Positions 24,899-39,300 of a stretch of 64,000 nt of DNA are shown here, one piece after another. The DNA is taken from NCBI GenBank assembly GCA_950022295.1, contig OX465599.1, forward strand, positions 124,001 to 188,000, given 5' to 3'. Position 1 is the stretch's first letter. Each line of letters opens with the position of its first letter. The DNA comes from Bromus sterilis (taxonomy: Eukaryota > Streptophyta > Magnoliopsida > Poales > Poaceae). The notes beneath the pieces are model-generated. The model did no database searches. It was given only the letters and a program-made list of their open reading frames with translations, and had not been told where the DNA came from. A program made the position numbers and the translations under genes.

Positions 24899-27800
24899 AT
24901 TAATACCCAATGATACAGGCCGGAATCGGCCAAAACTGCGAGTGTTGATGACCGGCACGTAAATGCACCCTTGGGTTCGTCAATTGTGGAAATCACTCCA
25001 GGGACCCAAAACGGTGATTAATAGCCCATGACACAGGCCAGAATCGGCCAAAACTGCGAGTGTTGATGACCGACACGTAAATGCACCCTTGGGTTCGTCA
25101 ATTGTGGAAATCACTCCAGGGACCCAAAACGGTGATTAATAGCCAATGATACAGGCCGGAATCGGCCAAAACTGCGAGTGTTGATGACCGGCACGTAAAT
25201 GCACCCTTGGGTTCGTCAATTGTGGAAATCACTCCAGGGACCCAAAACGGTGATTAATAGCCCATGACACAGGCCAGAATCGGCCAAAACTGCGAGTGTT
25301 GATGACCGACACGTAAATGCACCCTTGGGTTCGTCAATTGTGGAAATCACTCCAGGGACCCAAAACGGTGATTAATAGCCCATGAAACAGGCCAAAATCT
25401 GCCAAAACTGCGAGTGTTGATGACCGGCACGTAAATGCACCCTTGGGTTCGTCAATTGTGGAAATCACTCCAGGGACCCAAAACTGTGATTAATAGCCCA
25501 TGAAACAGGCCAGAATCGGCCAAAACTGCGAGTGTTGATGACCGGCACGTAAATGCACCCTTGGGTTCGTCAATTGTGGAAATCACTCCGGGGACCCAAA
25601 ACGGTGATTAATAGCCCACGAAACAGGCCAGAATCGGCCAAAACTGCGAGTGTTGATGACCGGCACGTAAATGCACCCTAGGGTTCGTCAATGGTGGAAA
25701 TCACTCCGGGGACCCAAAACGCTGATTAATAGCCCATGAAACAGGCCAGAATCGGCCAAAACTGCGAGTGTTGATGACCGGCACGTAAATGCACCCTTGG
25801 GTTCGTCAATTGTGGAATTCACTCCAGGGACCCAAAACGGTGATTAATAGCCCATGAAACAGGCCAGAATCGGCCAAAACTGCGAGTGTTGATGACCGGC
25901 ACGTAAATGCACCCTTGGGTTCGTCAATTGTGGAAATCACTCCAGGGACCCAAAACGGTGATTAATAGCCAATGATACAGGCCGGAATCGGCCAAAACTG
26001 CGAGTGTTGATGACCGGCACGTAAATGCACCCTGGGGTTCGTCAATTTTGGAAATCACTCCGGGGACCCAAAACGGTGATTAATAGCCCACGAAACAGGC
26101 CAGAATCGGCCAAAACTGCGAGTGTTGATGACCGGCACGTAAATGCACCCTAGGGTTCGTCAATGGTGGAAATCACTCCGGGGATCCAAAACGGTCATTA
26201 ATAGCCCATGAAACAGGCCAGAATCGGCCAAAACTGCGAGTGTTGATGACCGGCACGTAAATGCACCCTAGGGTTCGTCAATGGTGGAAATCACTCCGGG
26301 GACCCAAAACGGTCATTAATAGCCCATTAAACAGGCCAGAATCGGCCAAAACTGCGAGTGTTGTTGACCGACACGTAAATGCACCCTAGGGTTCGTCAAT
26401 GGTGGAAATCACTCCGGGGACCCAAAACGGTGATTAATAGCCCATGAAACAGGCCAAAATCTTCCAAAACTGCGAGTGTTGATGACCGGCACGTAAATGC
26501 ACCCTTGGGTTCGTCAATTGTGGAAATCACTCCAGGGACCCAAAACGGTGATTAATAGCCCATGAAATAGGCCAGAATCGACCAAAACTACGAGTGTGGA
26601 TGACCGGAACGTAAATGCACCCTAGGGTTCGTCAATGGTGGAAATCACTCCGGGGACCCAAAACGGTGATTAATAGCCCATGAAACAGGCCAAAATCTGC
26701 CAAAACTGCGAGTGTTGATGACCGGCACGTAAATGCACCCTGGGTTCCTCAATGGTGGAAATCACTCCGGGGACCCAAAACGGTGATTAATAGCCCATGA
26801 AACAGGCCAGAATCGGCAAAAACTGCGAGTGTTGATGACCGGCACGTAAATGCACCCTTGGGTTCGTCAATTGTGGAAATCACTCCAGGAACCTAAAACG
26901 GTGATTAATACCCAATGATACAGGCCGGAATCGGCCAAAACTGCGAGTGTTGATGACCGGCACGTAAATGCACCCTTGGGTTCGTCAATTGTGGAAATCA
27001 CTCCAGGGACCCAAAACGGTGATTAATAGCCCATGACACAGGCCAGAATCGGCCAAAACTGCGAGTGTTGATGACCGACACGTAAATGCACCCTTGGGTT
27101 CGTCAATTGTGGAAATCACTCCAGGGACCCAAAACGGTGATTAATAGCCAATGATACAGGCCGGAATCGGCCAAAACTGCGAGTGTTGATGACCGGCACG
27201 TAAATGCACCCTTGGGTTCGTCAATTGTGGAAATCACTCCAGGGACCCAAAACGGTGATTAATAGCCCATGACACAGGCCAGAATCGGCCAAAACTGCGA
27301 GTGTTGATGACCGACACGTAAATGCACCCTTGGGTTCGTCAATTGTGGAAATCACTCCAGGGACCCAAAACGGTGATTAATAGCCCATGAAACAGGCCAA
27401 AATCTGCCAAAACTGCGAGTGTTGATGACCGGCACGTAAATGCACCCTTGGGTTCGTCAATTGTGGAAATCACTCCAGGGACCCAAAACTGTGATTAATA
27501 GCCCATGAAACAGGCCAGAATCGGCCAAAACTGCGAGTGTTGATGACCGGCACGTAAATGCACCCTGGGGTTCGTCAATTTTGGAAATCACTCCGGGGAC
27601 CCAAAACGGTGATTAATAGCCCACGAAACAGGCCAGAATCGGCCAAAACTGCGAGTGTTGATGACCGGCACGTAAATGCACCCTAGGGTTCGTCAATGGT
27701 GGAAATCACTCCGGGGACCCAAAACGGTGATTAATAGCCCATGAAACAGGCCAGAATCGGCCAAAACTGCGAGTGTTGATGACCGGCACGTAAATGCACC

Positions 27801-28275
27801 CTTGGGTTCGTCAATTGTGGAATTCACTCCAGGGACCCAAAACGGTGATTAATAGCCCATGAAACAGGCCAGAATCGGCCAAAACTGCGAGTGTTGATGA
27901 CCGGCACGTAAATGCACCCTTGGGTTCGTCAATTGTGGAAATCACTCCAGGGACCCAAAACGGTGATTAATAGCCAATGATACAGGCCGGAATCGGCCAA
28001 AACTGCGAGTGTTGATGACCGGCACGTAAATGCACCCTGGGGTTCGTCAATTTTGGAAATCACTCCGGGGACCCAAAACGGTGATTAATAGCCCACGAAA
28101 CAGGCCAGAATCGGCCAAAACTGCGAGTGTTGATGACCGGCACGTAAATGCACCCTAGGGTTCGTCAATGGTGGAAATCACTCCGGGGATCCAAAACGGT
28201 CATTAATAGCCCATGAAACAGGCCAGAATCGGCCAAAACTGCGAGTGTTGATGACCGGCACGTAAATGCACCCTT
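24340..28275 (+). repeat. Tandem duplication, 2,005 bp period (17 monomers)
   Basis: Markers 2,005 bp apart (17 monomers minus 1) are TAATACCC at 24,906/26,911, CATGAAATAG at 24,556/26,561, and GGGGATCC near 26,180/28,185. Within each unit, a CCAATGATAC monomer followed by a CCCATGACAC monomer occurs twice in a row (CCCATGACAC near 25,021 and 25,261, and near 27,031 and 27,265), a nested two-monomer duplication. Copy 1 has a private GCTGATTAAT near 25,720. The join between copies falls between 26,268 and 26,345. Confidence 0.8.
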
Positions 28276-31200
28276 GGGTTCGTCAATTGTGGAAATCACT
28301 CCAGGGACCCAAAACGGTGATTAATAGCCAATGATACAGGCCGGAATCGGCCAAAACTGCGAGTGTTGATGACCGGCACGTAAATGCACCCTTGGGTTCG
28401 TCAATTGTGGAAATCACTCCAGAGACCCAAAACGGTGATTAATAGCCCATGAAACAGGCCAGAATCGGCCAAAACTGCGAGTGTTGATGACAGGCACGTA
28501 AATGCACCCTTGGGTTCGTCAATGGTGGAAATCACTCCGAGGATCCAAAACGGTGATTAATAGCCCATGAAACAGGCTAGAATCGGCCAAAACTGCGAGT
28601 GTTGATGACCGACACGTAATTGCACCCTGGGGTTCGTCAATGGTGGAAATCACTCCGGGGACGCAAAACGGTGAATAATAGCCCATGAAACAGGCCAGAA
28701 TCAACCAAAACTGCGAGTGTTGATGACCGGCATGTAAATGCACCCTGGGGTTCGTCAATGGTGGAAATCACTCCGGGGACCCAAAACGGTGATTAATAGC
28801 CCATGAAATAGGCCAGAATCGGCCAAAACTGCGAGCGTTGATGACCGGCACGTAAATGCACCCTTGGGTTCGTCAATTTTGGAAATCACTCCGGGGACCC
28901 AAAACGGTGATCAATAGCCCACGAAACAGGCCAGAATCGGCCAAAACTGCGAGTGTTGATGACCGGCACGTAAATGCACCCTAGGGTTCGTCAATGGTGG
29001 AAATCACTCCGGGGACCCAAAACGGTCATTAATAGCCCATTAAACAGGCCAGAATCGGCCAAAACTGCGAGTGTTGATGACCGGCACGTAAATGCACCCT
29101 TGGGTTCGTCAATTGTGGAAATCACTCCAGGGACCCAAAACGGTGATTAATAGCCCATGAAACAGGCCAAAATCTGCCAAAACTGCGAGTGTTGATGACC
29201 GGCACGTAAATGCACCCTGGGTTCCTCAATGGTGGAAATCACTCCGGGGACCCAAAACGGTGATTAATAGCCCATGAAACAGGCCAGAATCGGCAAAAAC
29301 TGCGAGTGTTGATGACCGGCACGTAAATGCACCCTTGGGTTCGTCAATTGTGGAAATCACTCCAGGAACCCAAAACGGTGATTAATACCCAATGATACAG
29401 GCCGGAATCGGCCAAAACTGCGAGTGTTGATGACCGGCACGTAAATGCACCCTTGGGTTCGTCAATTGTGGAAATCACTCCAGGGACTCAAAACGGTGAT
29501 TAATAGCCCATGACACAGGCCAGAATCGGCCAAAACTGCGAGTGTTGATGACCGACACGTAAATGCACCCTTGGGTTCGTCAATTGTGGAAATCACTCCA
29601 GGGACCCAAAACGGTGATTAATAGCCCATGAAACAGGCCAAAATCTGCCAAAACTGCGAGTGTTGATGACCGGCACGTAAATGCACCCTTGGGTTCGTCA
29701 ATTGTGGAAATCACTCCAGGGACCCAAAACTGTGATTAATAGCCCATGAAACAGGCCAGAATCGGCCAAAACTGCGAGTGTTGATGACCGGCACGTAAAT
29801 GCACCCTGGGGTTCGTCAATTTTGGAAATCACTCCGGGGACCCAAAACGGTGATTAATAGCCCACGAAACAGGCCAGAATCGGCCAAAACTGCGAGTGTT
29901 GATGACCGGCACGTAAATGCACCCTAGGGTTCGTCAATGGTGGAAATCACTCCGGGGACCCAAAACGGTGATTAATAGCCCATGAAACAGGCCAGAATCG
30001 GCCAAAACTGCGAGTGTTGATGACCGGCACGTAAATGCACCCTTGGGTTCGTCAATTGTGGAATTCACTCCAGGGACCCAAAACGGTGATTAATAGCCCA
30101 TGAAACAGGCCAGAATCGGCCAAAACTGCGAGTGTTGATGACCGGCACGTAAATGCACCCTTGGGTTCGTCAATTGTGGAAATCACTCCAGGGACCCAAA
30201 ACGGTGATTAATAGCCAATGATACAGGCCGGAATCGGCCAAAACTGCGAGTGTTGATGACCGGCACGTAAATGCACCCTGGGGTTCGTCAATTTTGGAAA
30301 TCACTCCGGGGACCCAAAACGGTGATTAATAGCCCACGAAACAGGCCAGAATCGGCCAAAACTGCGAGTGTTGATGACCGGCACGTAAATGCACCCTAGG
30401 GTTCGTCAATGGTGGAAATCACTCCGGGGATCCAAAACGGTCATTAATAGCCCATGAAACAGGCCAGAATCGGCCAAAACTGCGAGTGTTGATGACCGGC
30501 ACGTAAATGCACCCTTGGGTTCGTCAATTGTGGAAATCACTCCAGGGACCCAAAACGGTGATTAATAGCCAATGATACAGGCCGGAATCGGCCAAAACTG
30601 CGAGTGTTGATGACCGGCACGTAAATGCACCCTTGGGTTCGTCAATTGTGGAAATCACTCCAGGGACCCAAAACGGTGATTAATAGCCCATGAAACAGGC
30701 CAGAATCGGCCAAAACTGCGAGTGTTGATGACAGGCACGTAAATGCACCCTTGGGTTCGTCAATGGTGGAAATCACTCCGAGGATCCAAAACGGTGATTA
30801 ATAGCCCATGAAACAGGCTAGAATCGGCCAAAACTGCGAGTGTTGATGACCGACACGTAATTGCACCCTGGGGTTCGTCAATGGTGGAAATCACTCCGGG
30901 GACGCAAAACGGTGATTAATAGCCCATGAAACAGGCCAGAATCAACCAAAACTGCGAGTGTTGATGACCGGCATGTAAATGCACCCTGGGGTTCGTCAAT
31001 GGTGGAAATCACTCCGGGGACCCAAAACGGTGATTAATAGCCCATGAAATAGGCCAGAATCGGCCAAAACTGCGAGCGTTGATGACCGGCACGTAAATGC
31101 ACCCTTGGGTTCGTCAATTTTGGAAATCACTCCGGGGACCCAAAACGGTGATCAATAGCCCACGAAACAGGCCAGAATCGGCCAAAACTGCGAGTGTTGA

Positions 31201-32370
31201 TGACCGGCACGTAAATGCACCCTAGGGTTCGTCAATGGTGGAAATCACTCCGGGGACCCAAAACGGTCATTAATAGCCCATTAAACAGGCCAGAATCGGC
31301 CAAAACTGCGAGTGTTGATGACCGGCACGTAAATGCACCCTTGGGTTCGTCAATTGTGGAAATCACTCCAGGGACCCAAAACGGTGATTAATAGCCCATG
31401 AAACAGGCCAAAATCTGCCAAAACTGCGAGTGTTGATGACCGGCACGTAAATGCACCCTGGGTTCCTCAATGGTGGAAATCACTCCGGGGACCCAAAACG
31501 GTGATTAATAGCCCATGAAACAGGCCAGAATCGGCAAAAACTGCGAGTGTTGATGACCAGCACGTAAATGCACCCTTGGGTTCGTCAATTGTGGAAATCA
31601 CTCCAGGAACCCAAAACGGTGATTAATACCCAATGATACAGGCCGGAATCGGCCAAAACTGCGAGTGTTGATGACCGGCACGTAAATGCACCCTTGGGTT
31701 CGTCAATTGTGGAAATCACTCCAGGGACCCAAAACGGTGATTAATAGCCCATGACACAGGCCAGAATCGGCCAAAACTGCGAGTGTTGATGACCGACACG
31801 TAAATGCACCCTTGGGTTCGTCAATTGTGGAAATCACTCCAGGGACCCAAAACGGTGATTAATAGCCCATGAAACAGGCCAAAATCTGCCAAAACTGCGA
31901 GTGTTGATGACCGGCACGTAAATGCACCCTTGGGTTCGTCAATTGTGGAAATCACTCCAGGGACCCAAAACTGTGATTAATAGCCCATGAAACAGGCCAG
32001 AATCGGCCAAAACTGCGAGTGTTGATGACCGGCACGTAAATGCACCCTGGGGTTCGTCAATTTTGGAAATCACTCCGGGGACCCAAAACGGTGATTAATA
32101 GCCCACGAAACAGGCCAGAATCGGCCAAAACTGCGAGTGTTGATGACCGGCACGTAAATGCACCCTAGGGTTCGTCAATGGTGGAAATCACTCCGGGGAC
32201 CCAAAACGGTGATTAATAGCCCATGAAACAGGCCAGAATCGGCCAAAACTGCGAGTGTTGATGACCGGCACGTAAATGCACCCTTGGGTTCGTCAATTGT
32301 GGAAATCACTCCAGGGACCCAAAACGGTGATTAATAGCCCATGAAACAGGCCAGAATCGGCCAAAACTGC
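27100..32370 (+). repeat. Higher-order repeat, 2,241 bp period (19 monomers)
   Basis: Markers: GAGGATCC at 28,539/30,780, TAATACCC at 29,388/31,629, CATGTAAATG at 28,731/30,972 or so, and GGGGATCC near 28,185/30,426. The spacing is 2,241 bp (19 monomers minus 1). The match begins near 27,100 and ends near 30,130/32,371. There the downstream unit lacks five monomers and the 1,651 bp period begins. In this repeat the older AGGAACCT allele has become AGGAACCC. Confidence 0.83.
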
Positions 32371-35300
32371 GAGTGTTGATGACAGGCACGTAAATGCACC
32401 CTTGGGTTCGTCAATGGTGGAAATCACTCCGAGGATCCAAAACGGTGATTAATAGCCCATGAAACAGGCTAGAATCGGCCAAAACTGCGAGTGTTGATGA
32501 CCGACACGTAATTGCACCCTGGGGTTCGTCAATGGTGGAAATCACTCCCGGGACGCAAAACGGTGATTAATAGCCCATGAAACAGGCCAGAATCAACCAA
32601 AACTGCGAGTGTTGATGACCGGCATGTAAATGCACCCTGGGGTTCGTCAATGGTGGAAATCACTCCGGGGACCCAAAACGGTGATTAATAGCCCATGAAA
32701 TAGGCCAGAATCGGCCAAAACTGCGAGCGTTGATGACCGGCACGTAAATGCACCCTTGGGTTCGTCAATTTTGGAAATCACTCCGGGGACCCAAAACGGT
32801 GATCAATAGCCCACGAAACAGGCCAGAATCGGCCAAAACTGCGAGTGTTGATGACCGGCACGTAAATGCACCCTAGGGTTCGTCAATGGTGGAAATCACT
32901 CCGGGGACCCAAAACGGTCATTAATAGCCCATTAAACAGGCCAGAATCGGCCAAAACTGCGAGTGTTGATGACCGGCACGTAAATGCACCCTTGGGTTCG
33001 TCAATTGTGGAAATCACTCCAGGGACCCAAAACGGTGATTAATAGCCCATGAAACAGGCCAAAATCTGCCAAAACTGCGAGTGTTGATGACCGGCACGTA
33101 AATGCACCCTGGGTTCCTCAATGGTGGAAATCACTCCGGGGACCCAAAACGGTGATTAATAGCCCATGAAACAGGCCAGAATCGGCAAAAACTGCGAGTG
33201 TTGATGACCAGCACGTAAATGCACCCTTGGGTTCGTCAATTGTGGAAATCACTCCAGGAACCCAAAACGGTGATTAATACCCAATGATACAGGCCGGAAT
33301 CGGCCAAAACTGCGAGTGTTGATGACCGGCACGTAAATGCACCCTTGGGTTCGTCAATTGTGGAAATCACTCCAGGGACCCAAAACGGTGATTAATAGCC
33401 CATGACACAGGCCAGAATCGGCCAAAACTGCGAGTGTTGATGACCGACACGTAAATGCACCCTTGGGTTCGTCAATTGTGGAAATCACTCCAGGGACCCA
33501 AAACGGTGATTAATAGCCCATGAAACAGGCCAAAATCTGCCAAAACTGCGAGTGTTGATGACCGGCACGTAAATGCACCCTTGGGTTCGTCAATTGTGGA
33601 AATCACTCCAGGGACCCAAAACTGTGATTAATAGCCCATGAAACAGGCCAGAATCGGCCAAAACTGCGAGTGTTGATGACCGGCACGTAAATGCACCCTG
33701 GGGTTCGTCAATTTTGGAAATCACTCCGGGGACCCAAAACGGTGATTAATAGCCCACGAAACAGGCCAGAATCGGCCAAAACTGCGAGTGTTGATGACCG
33801 GCACGTAAATGCACCCTAGGGTTCGTCAATGGTGGAAATCACTCCGGGGACCCAAAACGGTGATTAATAGCCCATGAAACAGGCCAGAATCGGCCAAAAC
33901 TGCGAGTGTTGATGACCGGCACGTAAATGCACCCTTGGGTTCGTCAATTGTGGAAATCACTCCAGGGACCCAAAACGGTGATTAATAGCCCATGAAACAG
34001 GCCAGAATCGGCCAAAACTGCGAGTGTTGATGACAGGCACGTAAATGCACCCTTGGGTTCGTCAATGGTGGAAATCACTCCGAGGATCCAAAACGGTGAT
34101 TAATAGCCCATGAAACAGGCTAGAATCGGCCAAAACTGCGAGTGTTGATGACCGACACGTAATTGCACCCTGGGGTTCGTCAATGGTGGAAATCACTCCG
34201 GGGACGCAAAACGGTGATTAATAGCCCATGAAACAGGCCAGAATCAACCAAAACTGCGAGTGTTGATGACCGGCATGTAAATGCACCCTGGGGTTCGTCA
34301 ATGGTGGAAATCACTCCGGGGACCCAAAACGGTGATTAATAGCCCATGAAATAGGCCAGAATCGGCCAAAACTGCGAGCGTTGATGACCGGCACGTAAAT
34401 GCACCCTTGGGTTCGTCAATTTTGGAAATCACTCCGGGGACCCAAAACGGTGATCAATAGCCCACGAAACAGGCCAGAATCGGCCAAAACTGCGAGTGTT
34501 GATGACCGGCACGTAAATGCACCCTAGGGTTCGTCAATGGTGGAAATCACTCCGGGGACCCAAAACGGTCATTAATAGCCCATTAAACAGGCCAGAATCG
34601 GCCAAAACTGCGAGTGTTGATGACCGGCACGTAAATGCACCCTTGGGTTCGTCAATTGTGGAAATCACTCCAGGGACCCAAAACGGTGATTAATAGCCCA
34701 TGAAACAGGCCAAAATCTGCCAAAACTGCGAGTGTTGATGACCGGCACGTAAATGCACCCTGGGTTCCTCAATGGTGGAAATCACTCCGGGGACCCAAAA
34801 CGGTGATTAATAGCCCATGAAACAGGCCAGAATCGGCAAAAACTGCGAGTGTTGATGACCAGCACGTAAATGCACCCTTGGGTTCGTCAATTGTGGAAAT
34901 CACTCCAGGAACCCAAAACGGTGATTAATACCCAATGATACAGGCCGGAATCGGCCAAAACTGCGAGTGTTGATGACCGGCACGTAAATGCACCCTTGGG
35001 TTCGTCAATTGTGGAAATCACTCCAGGGACCCAAAACGGTGATTAATAGCCCATGACACAGGCCAGAATCGGCCAAAACTGCGAGTGTTGATGACCGACA
35101 CGTAAATGCACCCTTGGGTTCGTCAATTGTGGAAATCACTCCAGGGACCCAAAACGGTGATTAATAGCCCATGAAACAGGCCAAAATCTGCCAAAACTGC
35201 GAGTGTTGATGACCGGCACGTAAATGCACCCTTGGGTTCGTCAATTGTGGAAATCACTCCAGGGACCCAAAACTGTGATTAATAGCCCATGAAACAGGCC

Positions 35301-36350
35301 AGAATCGGCCAAAACTGCGAGTGTTGATGACCGGCACGTAAATGCACCCTGGGGTTCGTCAATTTTGGAAATCACTCCGGGGACCCAAAACGGTGATTAA
35401 TAGCCCACGAAAGAGGCCAGAATCGGCCAAAACTGCGAGTGTTGATGACCGGCACGTAAATGCACCCTAGGGTTCGTCAATGGTGGAAATCACTCCGGGG
35501 ACCCAAAACGGTGATTAATAGCCCATGAAACAGGCCAGAATCGGCCAAAACTGCGAGTGTTGATGACCGGCACGTAAATGCACCCTTGGGTTCGTCAATT
35601 GTGGAAATCACTCCAGGGACCCAAAACGGTGATTAATAGCCCATGAAACAGGCCAGAATCGGCCAAAACTGCGAGTGTTGATGACAGGCACGTAAATGCA
35701 CCCTTGGGTTCGTCAATGGTGGAAATCACTCCGAGGATCCAAAACGGTGATTAATAGCCCATGAAACAGGCTAGAATCGGCCAAAACTGCGAGTGTTGAT
35801 GACCGACACGTAATTGCACCCTGGGGTTCGTCAATGGTGGAAATCACTCCGGGGACGCAAAACGGTGATTAATAGCCCATGAAACAGGCCAGAATCAACC
35901 AAAACTGCGAGTGTTGATGACCGGCATGTAAATGCACCCTGGGGTTCGTCAATGGTGGAAATCACTCCGGGGACCCAAAACGGTGATTAATAGCCCATGA
36001 AATAGGCCAGAATCGGCCAAAACTGCGAGCGTTGATGACCGGCACGTAAATGCACCCTTGGGTTCGTCAATTTTGGAAATCACTCCGGGGACCCAAAACG
36101 GTGATCAATAGCCCACGAAACAGGCCAGAATCGGCCAAAACTGCGAGTGTTGATGACCGGCACGTAAATGCACCCTAGGGTTCGTCAATGGTGGAAATCA
36201 CTCCGGGGACCCAAAACGGTCATTAATAGCCCATGAAACAGGCCAGAATCGGCCAAAACTGCGAGTGTTGATGACCGGCACGTAAATGCACCCTTGGGTT
36301 CGTCAATTGTGGAAATCACTCCAGGGACCCAAAACGGTGATTAATAGCCC
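30590..36350 (+). repeat. 14-mer higher-order repeat, 1,651 bp period, ~3.5 copies
   Basis: This is the most regular higher-order repeat in the window. GAGGATCC recurs at 30,780, 32,431, 34,082 and 35,733, each 1,651 bp apart (14 monomers minus 1). TAATACCC recurs at 31,629, 33,280 and 34,931, also 1,651 bp apart. Each unit carries the same order: ACAGGCACG, GAGGATCC/GCTAGAATC, ACGCAAAAC/CATGTAAATG, GCGAGCG, GATCAATAG, CCCATTAAAC, AAAATCTGCC, GGCAAAAACTG with GACCAGCACG, TAATACCC and so on. Single-copy differences include a SmaI CCCGGG near 32,547 and AAAGAGGCC near 35,409. The last unit reverts from CCCATTAAAC to CCCATGAAAC near 36,230 and leaves the pattern by 36,350. Confidence 0.9.
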
Positions 36351-39300
36351 ATGAAATAGGCCAGAATCGACCAAAACTACGAGTGTGGATGACCGGAACG
36401 TAAATGCACCCTAGGGTTCGTCAATGGTGGAAATCACTCCGGGGACCCAAAACGGTGATTAATAGCCCATGAAACAGGCCAAAATCTGCCAAAACTGCGA
36501 GTGTTGATGACCGGCACGTAAATGCACCCTGGGTTCCTCAATGGTGGAAATCACTCCGGGGACCCAAAACGGTGATTAATAGCCCATGAAACAGGCCAGA
36601 ATCGGCAAAAACTGCGAGTGTTGATGACCGGCACGTAAATGCACCCTTGGGTTCGTCAATTGTGGAAATCACTCCAGGAACCTAAAACGGTGATTAATAC
36701 CCAATGATACAGGCCGGAATCGGCCAAAACTGCGAGTGTTGATGACCGGCACGTAAATGCACCCTTGGGTTCGTCAATTGTGGAAATCACTCCAGGGACC
36801 CAAAACGGTGATTAATAGCCCATGACACAGGCCAGAATCGGCCAAAACTGCGAGTGTTGATGACCGACACGTAAATGCACCCTTGGGTTCGTCAATTGTG
36901 GAAATCACTCCAGGGACCCAAAACGGTGATTAATAGCCCATGAAACAGGCCAAAATCTGCCAAAACTGCGAGTGTTGATGACCGGCACGTAAATGCACCC
37001 TTGGGTTCGTCAATTGTGGAAATCACTCCAGGGACCCAAAACTGTGATTAATAGCCCATGAAACAGGCCAGAATCGGCCAAAACTGCGAGTGTTGATGAC
37101 CGGCACGTAAATGCACCCTGGGGTTCGTCAATTTTGGAAATCACTCCGGGGACCCAAAACGGTGATTAATAGCCCACGAAACAGGCCAGAATCGGCCAAA
37201 ACTGCGAGTCTTGATGACCGGCACGTAAATGCACCCTAGGGTTCGTCAATGGTGGAAATCACTCCGGGGACCCAAAACGGTGATTAATAGCCCATGAAAC
37301 AGGCCAGAATCGGCCAAAACTGCGAGTGTTGATGACCGGCACGTAAATGCACCCTTGGGTTCGTCAATTGTGGAATTCACTCCAGGGACCCAAAACGGTG
37401 ATTAATAGCCCATGAAACAGGCCGGAATCGGCCAAAACTGCGAGTGTTGATGACCGGCACGTAAATGCACCCTTGGGTTCGTCAATTGTGGAAATCACTC
37501 CAGGGACCCAAAACGGTGATTAATAGCCCATGACACAGGCCGGAATCGGCCAAAACTGCGAGTGTTGATGACCGGCACGTAAATGCACCCTGGGGTTCGT
37601 CAATTTTGGAAATCACTCCGGGGACCCAAAACGGTGATTAATAGCCCACGAAACAGGCCAGAATCGGCCAAAACTGCGAGTGTTGATGACCGGCACGTAA
37701 ATGCACCCTAGGGTTCGTCAATGGTGGAAATCACTCCGGGGACCCAAAACGGTCATTAATAGCCCATGAAACAGGCCAAAATCTTCCAAAACTGCGAGTG
37801 TTGATGACCGGCACGTAAATGCACCCTGGGTTCCTCAATGGTGGAATTCACTTCGGGGACCCAAAACGGTGATTAATAGCCCATGAAACAGGCCAGAATC
37901 GGCCAAAACTGCGAGTGTTGATGACCGGCACGTAAATGCACCCTTGGGTTCGTCAATTGTGGAAATCACTCCAGGGACCCAAAACGGTGATTAATAGCCA
38001 ATGATACAGGCCGGAATTGGCCAAAACTGCGAGTGTTGATGACCGGCACGTAAATGCACCCTAGGGTTCGTCAATGGTGGAAATCACTCCGGGGACCCAA
38101 AACGGTCATTAATAGCCAATGAAACAGGCCAAAATCTTCCAAAACTGCGAGTGTTGATGACCGGCACGTAAATGCACCCTGGGTTCCTCAATGGTGGAAT
38201 TCACTTCGGGGACCCAAAACGGTGATTAATAGCCCATGAAACAGGCCAGAATCGGCCAAAACTGCGAGTGTTGATGACCGGCACGTAAATGCACCCTTGG
38301 GTTCGTCAATTGTGGAAATCACTCCAGGGACCCAAAACGGTGATTAATAGCCCATGAAACAGGCCAAAATCTGCCAAAACTGCGAGTGTTGATGACCGGC
38401 ACGTAAATGCACCCTGGGTTCCTCAATGGTGGAAATCACTCCGGGGACCCAAAACGGTGATTAATAGCCCATGAAACAGGCCAGAATCGACCAAAACTGC
38501 GAGTGTTGATGACCGGCACGTAAATGCACCCTTGGGTTCGTCAATTGTGGAAATCACTCCAGGGACCCAAAACGGTGATTAATAGCCCATGAAACAGGCC
38601 AGAATCGGCCTAAACTGCGAGTCTTGATGACCGGCACGTAAATGCACCCTTGGGTTCGTCAATTGTGGAATTCACTCCAGGGACCCAAAACGGTGATTAA
38701 TAGCCCCCACGAAACAGGCCAGAATCGGCCAAAACTGCGAGTGTTGATGACCGGCACGTAAATGCACCCTTGGGTTCGTCAATTGTGGAAATCACTCCGG
38801 GGACCCAAAACTGTGATTAATAGCCCATGAAGTAGGCCAGAATCGACCAAAACTACAAGTGTGGATGACCGGAACGTAAATGCACCCTAGGGTTCGTCAA
38901 TGGTGGAAATCACTCCGGGGACCCAAAACGGTCATTAATAGCCCATGAAACAGGCCAAAATCTTCCAAAACTGCGAGTGTTGATGACCGGCACGTAAATG
39001 CACCCTGGGTTCCTCAATGGTGGAAATCACTCCGGGGACCCAAAACGGTGATTAATAGCCCATGAAACAGGCCAGAATCGGCCAAAACTGCGAGTGTTGA
39101 TGACCGGCACGTAAATGCACCCTTGGGTTCGTCAATTGTGGAAATCACTCCAGGGACCCAAAACTGTGATTAATAGCCCATGAAACAGGCCAGAATCGGC
39201 CAAAACTGCGAGTGTTGATGACCGGCACGTAAATGCACCCTGGGGTTCGTCAATTTTGGAAATCACTCCGGGGACCCAAAACGGTGATTAATAGCCCACG

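Noticed and set aside
28519..28758. Minus-strand open frame of 79 codons
   Set aside because: It is satellite sequence; the private GTGAATAATAG change near 28,673 helps open it. Corresponding units at 30.8, 32.4, 34.1 and 35.7 kb do not keep it.
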